Below, piece after piece: positions 7,560-15,304 of a stretch of 34,689 nt of DNA. The notes under the pieces were generated by a model. It did no database searches and had not been told where the DNA came from. It saw only the letters and a list, made by a program, of their open reading frames with translations. A program made the position numbers and the translations under genes. The DNA comes from a virus. How positions within the stretch are numbered: the first letter of the stretch is position 1; the number at the start of each line of letters is the position of its first letter. The stretch spans positions 1 through 34,689 of the IMG/VR virus record IMGVR_UViG_3300031566_000201; one strand, given 5' to 3'.

Positions 7560-8094
7560 ACTTCCGCCCGTATTCAGCCATCCAATAAGCGTCGGTGATG
7601 CCGTCGTGGGGGTTCTTTGACTTTGCCGACTTGCGCCAGTCCACATTGGGATGGCGCTTCTTTGCTTTGCTGATGGACTTCTGTTTGGTAGTACCGCTGA
7701 CACCCTGAAGCATTCGGTGCTGCCACTGCTTGGCGGGTACGACAACATGAGGAACATTGAAGGCGCACAGGAAGGCGAGCCACAAACCGTAGCAATAGCC
7801 GCACGAGAAGTTGGCAGCCGCACTGGTCATCTTGGGCGGAAAGGGTTGCCCCTTTTCCAGAACCACCAAGACGTTTTCCCCGTCAGGCTCACCGCGCCTG
7901 TTCTTGCCGTGGATGCGCCCGAACTCAATCACCAGAGCGCGCATTCCATCAAGATCGAAGTCAGTTCTGTTGGTCTTACCCTTCTTGACCTTGATAGTCG
8001 GTGTGACTTGCTTGGACACGATCTTGCCGGAACCGCCGATCACCACGATCCCGCCATCAACGCCATTGTCGATACCTATAAACAGGTTAGTCAT
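7549..8094 (-). CDS. RuvC-like Holliday junction resolvase
   Basis: This 181-residue protein has the RNase H-fold of RuvC-type resolvases. The first strand carries FIGIDNGVDGGIVV (Asp 9), the second acidic residue is in VLVVLEKGQ (Glu 80), and the C-terminal pair is in NPHDGITDAYWMAEY (Asp 154 and 158), matching the RuvC 'HDxxDAxxxA' pattern. A basic helix (TTKQKSISKAKKRHP) can contact DNA. It would resolve branched replication or recombination intermediates before packaging, which fits its place right after the packaging genes. The start must be near 8094, because catalytic Asp 9 is close to the N-terminus. Promoter P2 predicts a transcript starting at about 8095, so the mRNA may be leaderless. 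Confidence 0.82.
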   Translation of the reverse strand: MTNLFIGIDNGVDGGIVVIGGSGKIVSKQVTPTIKVKKGKTNRTDFDLDGMRALVIEFGRIHGKNRRGEPDGENVLVVLEKGQPFPPKMTSAAANFSCGYCYGLWLAFLCAFNVPHVVVPAKQWQHRMLQGVSGTTKQKSISKAKKRHPNVDWRKSAKSKNPHDGITDAYWMAEYGRKYES

Positions 8095-8101
8095 GCCCCG
8101 C

Positions 8102-8129
8102 ACTGTAGCACACGGGAAAAGTTAGTCAA
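8102..8129 (-). promoter_or_regulatory. Promoter P2 (sigma70-like) for the RuvC-like gene
   Basis: TTGACT (8129-8124) and TACAGT (8107-8102) are separated by 16 nt, with a CTTTTCCC block and GTGTGC immediately before the -10. The predicted start is at about 8095, one base before the ATG at 8094. The -35 lies 8 nt past the stop of the MuF-like gene. Confidence 0.65.
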
Positions 8130-8136
8130 CAGAAAA

Positions 8137-9231
8137 CTAGAATGTTCCGCCGCGTGACGTGCGGATGGATTTGCGATGATATGGATTGAGCGCGACCTTA
8201 TTAGCCTGCCCCCTCGGCTTACGCAGACCCTTCTTGCTCACGAACTCATCCAGACGCTTCGCCATCGTCTCGCGTGAAGGGAGCGCTGCTTGCCGTCTCG
8301 CTATCTGAGCCGCTGTCGCCTTGCGAACAACGAGTTTATGGCGGCAGTTCTGAAGGCATGGCGTCGATCCCGCCCGTGGGACAGCCGGAAGATTGAACTT
8401 GGTGAATGGCGTTCTTTCCATGATGTAGGCGCACCCATTACAGATGGTTGGGTCGTCGCGTTTGGGTCCGATCCACTGAAACAGCAGATTGCTCGGCAAC
8501 GCGAAGGCACGCGCAGAGTCGTACATCGCCTCAAGCGACTTCACATACATCTCGACGCGCTGTTCCGGTGTAAACCGGGACATGATCTTCTTGCCTTTAA
8601 AGTGATCGCGCAACTCCAGTAAGAAGTTCTGCCAGTACCCAAGTTCCTCGCGCAGTGCGGTTCTGAACCAGCGGGTCTCTTCCGGCGTTGCGCTCGCATC
8701 GCCACTTGAGAACGCAACAGCACTTGCTTTTCGCCCAAGAGTCCAGATTTCCTCGTACAAGTTTCGAAACATGACAGACGAATCGACCTGTAGCTGTCGA
8801 AACGACAACTGCTCATCCACCCATAGGCCAATGATGTCGTTGAGGTAGTTCTTTGCCTTACCAGTCAATTCATTGAACTGCTTGCGGGCAACGGTGGACT
8901 GGCTCTTCAGGCGCTTTGAGAAGTTCGGTGCCAGAACAGCGTTAGTGTTCACTTCCACATCGCGGATTCGAACGCCCGTAGTATCGACTGCCTTGTTGGT
9001 GCCAAACGTCTTTCCCTCACCAAGCAGAATCAGCTTCGATTGATACAGGTGATCGCATGGCTCGTTGGAAGACAGCCGCTCAAACAACGCGGCTTCCTGA
9101 AACTGCTCAAACTCATCCATGAAGGGCTTCACGATTGCTTCGTCCAGCCCAGCAAATGGCTCGCACTCGTGCCCGTCCGGTAAACCGGGATCGTCTTCCA
9201 CAAAAACGAAGATGCCATCCTCGAAAATCAT
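8137..9231 (-). CDS. MuF-like minor head protein
   Basis: This 364-residue protein is largely helical. Near residues 253-300 it has the SPP1 gp7/Mu F-type motif: W followed by 'RDDPTICNGCAYIMERTPFT', 'LPAVPRAGSTPC' and 'NCRHKLVVR'. The cysteine and histidine spacing (C264, C267, C292, C296, H298) resembles the family's C..C....P..H..CRC pattern. In other phages such proteins sit next to the portal, enter the capsid in low copy and help head assembly or DNA ejection. Here the gene follows portal and HU-like genes and its ATG overlaps the HU-like stop (ATGA), which supports the call. The first 110 residues are not recognised. Confidence 0.7.
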   Translation of the reverse strand: MIFEDGIFVFVEDDPGLPDGHECEPFAGLDEAIVKPFMDEFEQFQEAALFERLSSNEPCDHLYQSKLILLGEGKTFGTNKAVDTTGVRIRDVEVNTNAVLAPNFSKRLKSQSTVARKQFNELTGKAKNYLNDIIGLWVDEQLSFRQLQVDSSVMFRNLYEEIWTLGRKASAVAFSSGDASATPEETRWFRTALREELGYWQNFLLELRDHFKGKKIMSRFTPEQRVEMYVKSLEAMYDSARAFALPSNLLFQWIGPKRDDPTICNGCAYIMERTPFTKFNLPAVPRAGSTPCLQNCRHKLVVRKATAAQIARRQAALPSRETMAKRLDEFVSKKGLRKPRGQANKVALNPYHRKSIRTSRGGTF

Positions 9232-9551
9232 TTGCCGCTCGCCTCTGACTGGTTCAGCGCTGCATTCAACTTCAGGCGTTTCTTCAAGGTAGTAGATGCT
9301 GCCACACGGACCTGCGGCACCAGAACCTTCATCAACTTTCCACCAACCAGACGCTTGGTTGTCTTGTGAACGGAAGCTGAAAGAACTCCCAGCCTGCGCA
9401 ACCTGACTGTGTACCCTTCGGCAAGAGCAATCCCGATTGCGTCACCGGTCTCCGAAAGGATTGCCTGCACATGCCTGATGGGAAGGCCAGTGCGCTTGGC
9501 TACTCTCTTTGCCAGTCCGCTGTGGGTCAGCACCTTTTCTTTACTTACCAT
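9228..9551 (-). CDS. HU/IHF-like DNA-binding protein
   Basis: This 107-residue basic protein follows the HU/IHF plan: an N-terminal helical pair (GLAKRVAKRTGLPIRHVQAI, then GDAIGIALAEGYTVRLRRLG), the beta-turn 'VRLRRLGVLSASVHKTTKR', a DNA-binding arm region, and a closing strand-helix (VRVAASTTLKKRLK). HU-like proteins bend and wrap DNA; phage versions act in transcription, packaging or nucleoid control. The ATG at 9551 overlaps the portal stop by 11 nt; an ATG two codons upstream is possible. Placement between portal and MuF-like genes suggests a role linked to head filling, but that is inference. Confidence 0.82.
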   Translation of the reverse strand: MVSKEKVLTHSGLAKRVAKRTGLPIRHVQAILSETGDAIGIALAEGYTVRLRRLGVLSASVHKTTKRLVGGKLMKVLVPQVRVAASTTLKKRLKLNAALNQSEASGK

Positions 9552-11352
9552 CGCCATCCAACGCTGTGTTTCCAGCCATTGTCTTCAACAATGACAGACG
9601 AGCCTTGGCGTCGTTTACCTGTTCCTGACGGTAGTTCTGTCTGTTGCTCTCAAAGAGTTTGTCGTCCTTTTGGAACGCCGCAGCACTGGTTTCCTTCTGG
9701 ATTGCGCTGTGCATCTTGGAGAATGTTGCCTTCTCTGCCTCCATGATGACTTTACCCATCTCCTTCGGCATGTAGCGGCGAAGCTCCGACTCAATCAACG
9801 GAGCGTGCTTGGTAAGGATGGTCTTCAGTTCCTCAAGAGCAACCTTGCGGTTGAACTTGTACTCCATGCCCTTGGACTTGATGAGGCTATCAAACTTGAA
9901 GCCGAACTCGTCAGCGGTCTTCACGTCCTCTTCGTCTCCAACCTCGTCCGTGGCCAGCATTCTCTCAACGAGAGCGATAGGCAACTTTCCGATCTCAGTC
10001 AGAATGAAGGGAACCCAGCGGCTCATGTTCATCGCTGCATCGTTGCCGAGACGCAAGTAACGGTCCAGAAGGTCCGCACGCATGTTCAGCAACTCAGAAC
10101 GCTCCAGTTCCATGAAGTAGCTGACCGGCGACATCTGCACTTTGAAGGCGTTCGCCTCGCGCATGGGGTCAATATTCAGGAACGACAGATGGATCATGCA
10201 CATGCGCTGGATACCCGACATGAAGGCGAACTGAAGACGTGAAGCGGTCTTCGCAAAGCGCGCATCCTGTCGGCTTAGGCTCTGGTTTGCTTCGATACGC
10301 TCACTGCCGACTCCAAGGTAACCAGCGGGAACTCCCAAGCCACTCAGGAAGCGATTCAGCCAATGCTCAAGGTCGCGCATCAGGTCGTTCTGGTTAGTCG
10401 CCGGGAAATTCTGGATGGTGGTCTGGTTGTTTTCACCAAGCGGGAGCACCACATCACGGTTCTCGACAAATACGCCACCACCAGACTCGAAATTCTGCTG
10501 GCTACGGTTGTACGAGAACTGGCGATACAGGCTTTTCTGCCAAGCCATGCAGACTTCCCATGACTCTTCCATCGACATACCGGTTGTGTCCAGAGAAACC
10601 AGAAGTCGATCAGGCGCACGCATCAGGCGTTGAATGAGAATCTGGTCCTCAACCATCTGAAGATTGCGCCATGTCTCCAGCGAGTTCGAAAGCAGGGAGT
10701 CCCCGTAAAGGGCCGAACGGTTACGCCCGTGAAGACGGAAGTGAATCACGCTGTAGTACGGTACGATGTTCTCTGGCGTTGTGGACTGAGGAACACCCTC
10801 GTCATTGGCTGGAGTAAACCCTGTCAGAGCGCCCTCAACGTCCTCAAGGCGGGAAACGTCATAAGGCAGGTAGGGTACCAGTCGGCGTATTCCGTTGCTC
10901 TTGACAGCCGGGACGCCTTCGAAGTGGTCTCCATACTTGGCGAGCGAACGGAGAATACCGAAGGATGCCTCATCGGCCTCAATATGGTCGATGAAGTCAT
11001 TCAGTATTTTCTGGACGGTCGCATTCGGAGACTCAATCCAGACAATCTTGCCGTTGTCGGGGTTTCGCTGACTGCTTTCTTCAGCGAAGGCATCCAGAAC
11101 ACTGGTCACCATCGGATCGCAGTCCATTTCCTCGTAAGCGCGGTAATGGCTACTACGGTGAACAACGGCATTCGGGTCAAAGCGGCGATAAACCGCATCC
11201 AACGCTGCCATCTGCTCACGCTGAACACGACGAAGGTCAAGTGGACTGAGCGGGCGACGTGGGTCACCAGCGCTCGCATCCTTGCCGTAGACCCTCTGCA
11301 ACATCGCAAAGGGATGTAGTACAGCTTCGATGAGGCTGGAACGACTTGCCAC
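9541..11352 (-). CDS. Portal protein (T4 gp20-like)
   Basis: This 603-residue protein matches large-phage portal proteins. The key stretch 'YGDSLLSNSLETWRNLQMVE' leads into 'QILIQRLMRAPDRLLVSLDT', the T4 gp20-type 'R(L/I)xRAPxRxxFxxD' motif; then come 'LSGLGVPAGYLGVGSERIEA' and a region ending in long helices. The portal forms a dodecameric ring at one capsid vertex, docks the terminase and passes DNA. The start is a GTG at 11352 preceded by AGGGGG at 7 nt. It lies 11 nt after terL. No protease, scaffold or major capsid gene follows, unlike the T4 order. Confidence 0.88.
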   Translation of the reverse strand: MASRSSLIEAVLHPFAMLQRVYGKDASAGDPRRPLSPLDLRRVQREQMAALDAVYRRFDPNAVVHRSSHYRAYEEMDCDPMVTSVLDAFAEESSQRNPDNGKIVWIESPNATVQKILNDFIDHIEADEASFGILRSLAKYGDHFEGVPAVKSNGIRRLVPYLPYDVSRLEDVEGALTGFTPANDEGVPQSTTPENIVPYYSVIHFRLHGRNRSALYGDSLLSNSLETWRNLQMVEDQILIQRLMRAPDRLLVSLDTTGMSMEESWEVCMAWQKSLYRQFSYNRSQQNFESGGGVFVENRDVVLPLGENNQTTIQNFPATNQNDLMRDLEHWLNRFLSGLGVPAGYLGVGSERIEANQSLSRQDARFAKTASRLQFAFMSGIQRMCMIHLSFLNIDPMREANAFKVQMSPVSYFMELERSELLNMRADLLDRYLRLGNDAAMNMSRWVPFILTEIGKLPIALVERMLATDEVGDEEDVKTADEFGFKFDSLIKSKGMEYKFNRKVALEELKTILTKHAPLIESELRRYMPKEMGKVIMEAEKATFSKMHSAIQKETSAAAFQKDDKLFESNRQNYRQEQVNDAKARLSLLKTMAGNTALDGDGK

Positions 11353-11363
11353 GATAGTACCCC

Positions 11364-13373
11364 CTAATCATTTGCTCTTGACTTTGAAATCTTCGCAAGC
11401 TTGTTCGCCATCCTATCAAACTTCCTTTTCGTTTTCCGCAGCGGCTCGACCTCACTCGGGGGTCTTCCCTGAGAGATGTCATCGGTCAAACACACGAATA
11501 CGGCACCGCACATAGCATCAGCGATGTCCTTGCTCCCGTCTGAGGGATGGTCGATTTTACGGGTGGTTACGTCATACTCAAGTTGGTAAAGCTCCGTCTG
11601 CAAAACCTCATTCATTGGGCTCTGGATGCGTTCTTCCGTCGCAGCCTGCCTCAAGGTCAGATAGGGCTTGTCCGTCTTGTCCACAGACAGGATTCCAGCC
11701 TCGATTGTGTTCTCCTTGAGCCGCTGGATGCTGTCCGCTGAGTTATAGCTGTCGAAGCTGACGTACTTGATCCAGTAGCCGACTGAGCGCAGCCAGAACA
11801 CGAAGTCCCTAATCTCCCGAAAGTCAATTTCCTGATCGTCCGGGCCGGATGCAACGCCAATCGCAAAATCAATCTCGACGTTCTTCACAAGGCTGTACGA
11901 CACAATGCCGTCTTCGGCAGTTTCTACGGGCTCACGGTAGTGTGACGACGGATGGACCATCACAATACCAGCCCTGTCGCCGGTCAACGCCAAGTCGATG
12001 TGGATGTAGCGGGGCGCGGTTGGGTGTCTGGCTGGACGGTAGGTGCTCATCTGCACCGTCGAAACGCTCTTCAGATCGAACCGCGACTTGATGGGGGTAC
12101 CCAACCCCATGAAGCCCGGAACCACGTCACTCTTGAACGGGCTTTTCAGACGGTTCATAAAGATACTGCGCACTACGCTTCGCTGTGTGAACAGTGGGTT
12201 GATGGCATCCGTGGAAACGCCTGCGATGTCGCGCAGGGAGCCCATCAGGTCTTCCATGAACGACTTGTAATAGATGATAGGCACGTTGATGACCGTCTTG
12301 TTGTCGGTCGGAATGTCGCTGATCGAGCGGACCTCTTTGAAGCGCCCCTCTTCGTCATATACCACTTCATCCATAATCATCGCATCCGCGCCGCCTTCCT
12401 GAAGTACCACTCTGAAGGTGTCGCTGCCGACTTCCTTCGGGCGGAACTTCCAGATCGGACCATCTACGATGTAAACTCCCGGCATTCCCTTCACCTTCTT
12501 AATGCGCTTCTCAATGAAGTCACCGGTTGCGCGCTTCGATGAAATGAAAACGCAAACACCGGGCATGTCCCCTGAATCCTGAAGGAAGCGGGATTCAAGA
12601 CGACGGGTAACCGACTGAGCCAACGCCATCGGCTTACCTGCTGCATCCTTGCCGCCACGAAAAAAGTTCATTTCGTCAACAGACAGGCTAAACAGGTTCT
12701 TACCGATGGAGTGCAGAATGCCGCTGCCCGTGATGACCTCGACTGACTTGGGGAACTTCAGGATGTTCTGCGGGCTTGGTATCCGCTGGAACCGCTCGCG
12801 GAAATACGGACTCTCATCAATCAACTGGTCCCGCAGGGTGTAGAACCCAGTGCTCTCCGCGTGCTCCAGCGTGATGGAATAGAGGCCAAACACGATCTTG
12901 GACCGGCGTGACAACCCGAAGTATTGCGCCGGATCGCGCAGTGCCGAAATCCGGTACAGCTTGTAGGTCAGGATGAGCATGGCGATAAACGTCTTACCCA
13001 AACCTACGCCACCAGTAAGGATGATCTCGTAATACTTGTTCGACGGGTCACACATGCGCAGCAAGTGCTGCCACCAGACAGGGAAGATTTCCGCCGCCTT
13101 GTGCCCCATGTAATCCATGTCGGTGAAGTAGGTCTTAGCGTCTACTGGTGGGTAGTCGTAGTCGTCCTGATAGAGCGCCATGCGAAGGTTTGCATCGCCG
13201 GATGACTTATCAAAACCAGCACGCTGTCTGAAGTACCGACGAAGCTCGGCTCGCTGACCCGGACTCACGCGGCGAAACAGGTCCACGGAGCCTTCGACAA
13301 CGAGCCTTTGGAAATGCCGCTCCTTGTCCGCGTCCGTTAGAGGCTTCATCAAGTCGGTGTGCCACGGGTTCAC
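11364..13373 (-). CDS. terL: Terminase large subunit
   Basis: This 669-residue packaging motor has an N-terminal ATPase with Walker A 'LTGGVGLGKTF' (Lys 127), Walker B 'FSLSVDEMNFF' (Asp 233, Glu 234) and a coupling motif 'VCVFISSKR'. The C-terminal RNase H-like nuclease has acidic residues in 'HIDLALTGDRAG' (Asp 460), 'VSFDSYNSADS' (Asp 541) and 'DHPSDGSKDIADA' (Asp 612 or 616). It cuts and translocates DNA into the prohead through the portal. The start is a GTG at 13373, overlapping the previous stop (GTGA) and preceded by GAGG at 7 nt; an ATG eight codons downstream is the alternative. Confidence 0.93.
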   Translation of the reverse strand: MNPWHTDLMKPLTDADKERHFQRLVVEGSVDLFRRVSPGQRAELRRYFRQRAGFDKSSGDANLRMALYQDDYDYPPVDAKTYFTDMDYMGHKAAEIFPVWWQHLLRMCDPSNKYYEIILTGGVGLGKTFIAMLILTYKLYRISALRDPAQYFGLSRRSKIVFGLYSITLEHAESTGFYTLRDQLIDESPYFRERFQRIPSPQNILKFPKSVEVITGSGILHSIGKNLFSLSVDEMNFFRGGKDAAGKPMALAQSVTRRLESRFLQDSGDMPGVCVFISSKRATGDFIEKRIKKVKGMPGVYIVDGPIWKFRPKEVGSDTFRVVLQEGGADAMIMDEVVYDEEGRFKEVRSISDIPTDNKTVINVPIIYYKSFMEDLMGSLRDIAGVSTDAINPLFTQRSVVRSIFMNRLKSPFKSDVVPGFMGLGTPIKSRFDLKSVSTVQMSTYRPARHPTAPRYIHIDLALTGDRAGIVMVHPSSHYREPVETAEDGIVSYSLVKNVEIDFAIGVASGPDDQEIDFREIRDFVFWLRSVGYWIKYVSFDSYNSADSIQRLKENTIEAGILSVDKTDKPYLTLRQAATEERIQSPMNEVLQTELYQLEYDVTTRKIDHPSDGSKDIADAMCGAVFVCLTDDISQGRPPSEVEPLRKTKRKFDRMANKLAKISKSRAND

Positions 13374-14173
13374 TTCTTTACCTCAGCGGTCACGTCAACG
13401 ATCTTTCGGTTCTGATCGTACAGAGCGAGCATCTTATTGGTGGGTTTATCGCCGGTCTCATGCTCGTACTCTTCCGGCGTAATCACCGACGCCATCAGCA
13501 ACCCTCTGGCAACCTGATCGGGGTTCCCACTGGAAAGGTTCTCGTCAAGCAGTCTGGCCTGTTCGCGTTGCTGCTGGGTTAGCCCTGAGACGCCCTCGTG
13601 GCGTCCTGAGAAGGCGTTGCCGTGGATTCCGATGCCAAGTAGCAACTGCATCGGCGCTTTGCGCTCAGAGACAGCCTGCTGGAGCACTCGGGTGATAACA
13701 GATTCCGTAGATGACTGTTCCTGCCCCAACGTGGCGAGCATCGCAATCAGTTCCTTGGTTGGCGTTGGTGAACCGTCTTCGCCGCCCCTCGTAATGCGCC
13801 AGTCCTTGAACAGTTCGTGAACCACCTTCGCCTTCACTGCCATAAGCTCACTGAACTTGGTCATGCGTGCTTCCAGCACGACCGAAAGGGCTGCCAACAG
13901 GCGGGAACGTGTCCCCGGACCAAAAACGTGAGCCATCAAACCGTCAGCGAGTCCAGATCGTATCTCTGGATTCGCGAGCATCAGGTCGGCTACCTCGTCA
14001 GAGGTAACCGCCTTCTTGGCGAGTTCTTCCGCTACCCGAATTGGCTTCACAGCACCGTAAAGGCGCGTGTATTCGGCCAGAGTAAGCCCGTGGGATTTCG
14101 CGTGTGGCTTAGTGATAGCCAAAAAGCGTTGCCCACAGACTGCACACTGGATGCTTTTCGGCTTCGTGGTCAC
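13370..14173 (-). CDS. MucR/Ros-like zinc-finger protein, candidate small terminase
   Basis: Residues 10-41 form a MucR/Ros-type zinc finger: 'CAVCGQRF' (C10, C13), 'KPHAKSHGLTLAEYTRLYG' (H24, H28), with the family's typical HGLTxxEYxxxYG ending. The remaining 220 residues are helical and unfamiliar, with Gln-rich (GLTQQQREQARLLDE) and charged segments. It lies directly upstream of terL with a 4-nt overlap, which is the usual place of the small terminase, the DNA-recognising partner. A DNA-binding finger plus helical oligomer region would suit that role. It could instead be a transcription regulator. The zinc finger is well supported; the terminase role is inference. Confidence 0.65.
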   Translation of the reverse strand: MTTKPKSIQCAVCGQRFLAITKPHAKSHGLTLAEYTRLYGAVKPIRVAEELAKKAVTSDEVADLMLANPEIRSGLADGLMAHVFGPGTRSRLLAALSVVLEARMTKFSELMAVKAKVVHELFKDWRITRGGEDGSPTPTKELIAMLATLGQEQSSTESVITRVLQQAVSERKAPMQLLLGIGIHGNAFSGRHEGVSGLTQQQREQARLLDENLSSGNPDQVARGLLMASVITPEEYEHETGDKPTNKMLALYDQNRKIVDVTAEVKK

Positions 14174-14616
14174 GCCGCATCTGCCTCATCGCTAGTGTCG
14201 CCTTGCTGCTTAGACTGCTTCCCCTTCACCAGACTCTTGTGCATCCGGTTGTAAGACGAAAGCGCTTTCGTCTTCAAGGTGCGTGCAATCCAATCGTGAA
14301 GGCTACCATCCGGGTAGACCATCTGTAAATCAATGATACGCCTTGCCTTGTTCAAGAAAGCTTCGTCAACAGGATACCCCGCCAGTTCAACCCAGCGTTC
14401 GAAGTGGACGTTGTAGTGGCTCCAGAGCCAATCCCACTTCAGTTCTGCCGGGAAACCTTTGGGCGGCTTCGGTACGGTCTTGCTGTCCGCACGGTGGCAA
14501 AGCCTGCTCGACCAGACCAGACACAGCTTGACCTCAAAATCACCCAGCAAGTGAATGATCTCTGGATGCGCCTTGTGGGCATCCCGGTAGTCGTTGATGA
14601 TCTTTACCAGTGACAC
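14170..14616 (-). CDS. Unknown protein (148 residues)
   Basis: This soluble, aromatic-rich protein has 'AELKWDWLWSHYNVHFERW', 'YPVDEAFLNKARRIIDLQMV' and a polar tail (KGKQSKQQGDTSDEADAA). No family is recognised. The start ATG at 14616 begins 2 nt after the end of the previous gene; the end overlaps the zinc-finger gene by 4 nt (ATGA). Its coding sequence contains a perfect 22-bp palindrome (14253-14274), one of six copies of a recurring motif. Confidence 0.65.
   Translation of the reverse strand: MSLVKIINDYRDAHKAHPEIIHLLGDFEVKLCLVWSSRLCHRADSKTVPKPPKGFPAELKWDWLWSHYNVHFERWVELAGYPVDEAFLNKARRIIDLQMVYPDGSLHDWIARTLKTKALSSYNRMHKSLVKGKQSKQQGDTSDEADAA
14253..14274. repeat. 22-bp perfect palindrome, motif copy 3
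   Basis: The half-site AAGACGAAAGC is followed directly by its reverse complement GCTTTCGTCTT, giving a perfect 22-bp palindrome with the CGAAAGCGCTTTCG core. It lies inside the 148-residue protein gene and encodes TKALSS. This is the longest of the six copies and the likeliest high-affinity protein site if the motif is an operator. Confidence 0.65.
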
Positions 14617-14618
14617 AG

Positions 14619-15032
14619 CTACAACTCCAATCCAGCTTCCCTGAGAAACAGGCGGACTCGCTTCGCTCTGTCACGGTCGCTTGCCTTTGGCGGACGCGAA
14701 TGAGTAGGCATCGTGACCCTGCAATACGAGACGACATCCCGTTCCATCTCCACGCTCTCCCGTAACGTGGGCAGCGTGATAACGTCTGCCCCCACGGCAT
14801 CAAAAGCGGTTGTCCAGCTTTCTCCAAGCGCTCTCTTCATCACAGGACCAAGGCTCAGGTATCCGGGGTACATTGCTTCGGATTTCCTCAGCCGCATTCC
14901 TCCCAACTCCCTGACCAGTTCCGTCACTGCTTCCAAACCGAAGGCATTCACCAAAAGGTCCATCGTCTGAAACCGTGGATCGGAAAGAATGTAGGCGTCC
15001 CGAACAAGTTCTCTGGTGAACGAATCAGTCAT
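14619..15032 (-). CDS. Unknown protein (137 residues)
   Basis: This is a helical protein. The segment 'FGLEAVTELVRELGGMRLRK' recalls the N-terminal part of Mor/C-type phage activators (a helix ending in GG plus basic residues), but a clear helix-turn-helix is not seen after it, so I do not assign that family. The C-terminus is basic (KASDRDRAKRVRLFLREAGL). The ATG at 15032 overlaps the upstream stop (ATGA) and is preferred to an ATG five codons earlier. Confidence 0.6.
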   Translation of the reverse strand: MTDSFTRELVRDAYILSDPRFQTMDLLVNAFGLEAVTELVRELGGMRLRKSEAMYPGYLSLGPVMKRALGESWTTAFDAVGADVITLPTLRESVEMERDVVSYCRVTMPTHSRPPKASDRDRAKRVRLFLREAGLEL

Positions 15033-15304
15033 AACACCGGAAAACACACAACGTCGTCTAGCATCCGGGCCTTTATCATCCGCGTAGTGCGGCCTCGATA
15101 GCCATACCCGCGCAGAGCGCCAAACAGTTGCACAGCCCTTCTGGCATCCGCCGCAGCACGCTTCACGACCCTTTCAGCAGTTCCAAAGGGGAGTCCCGTT
15201 ACGCGAATCGCATGGTACGGGTCCAACGTGTACCCCTTCGCAAGTGTAAACCGGAGCGCCCAACGCCACAGGTCGGACTCAGGACCGCTACCGGGAAACG
15301 TCAT
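15029..15304 (-). CDS. Small basic protein (91 residues)
   Basis: The protein starts MTFPGSGPESDLWRWALRF and has a basic helical middle (GTAERVVKRAAADARRAVQL) and a glycine/arginine turn (GYGYRGRTTRMIKARM). The ATG at 15304 overlaps the upstream stop by 4 nt (ATGA); the open frame continues upstream only as a shadow of that gene. The pattern of one helix pair with basic residues suggests nucleic-acid binding. No family is recognised. Confidence 0.6.
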   Translation of the reverse strand: MTFPGSGPESDLWRWALRFTLAKGYTLDPYHAIRVTGLPFGTAERVVKRAAADARRAVQLFGALRGYGYRGRTTRMIKARMLDDVVCFPVL

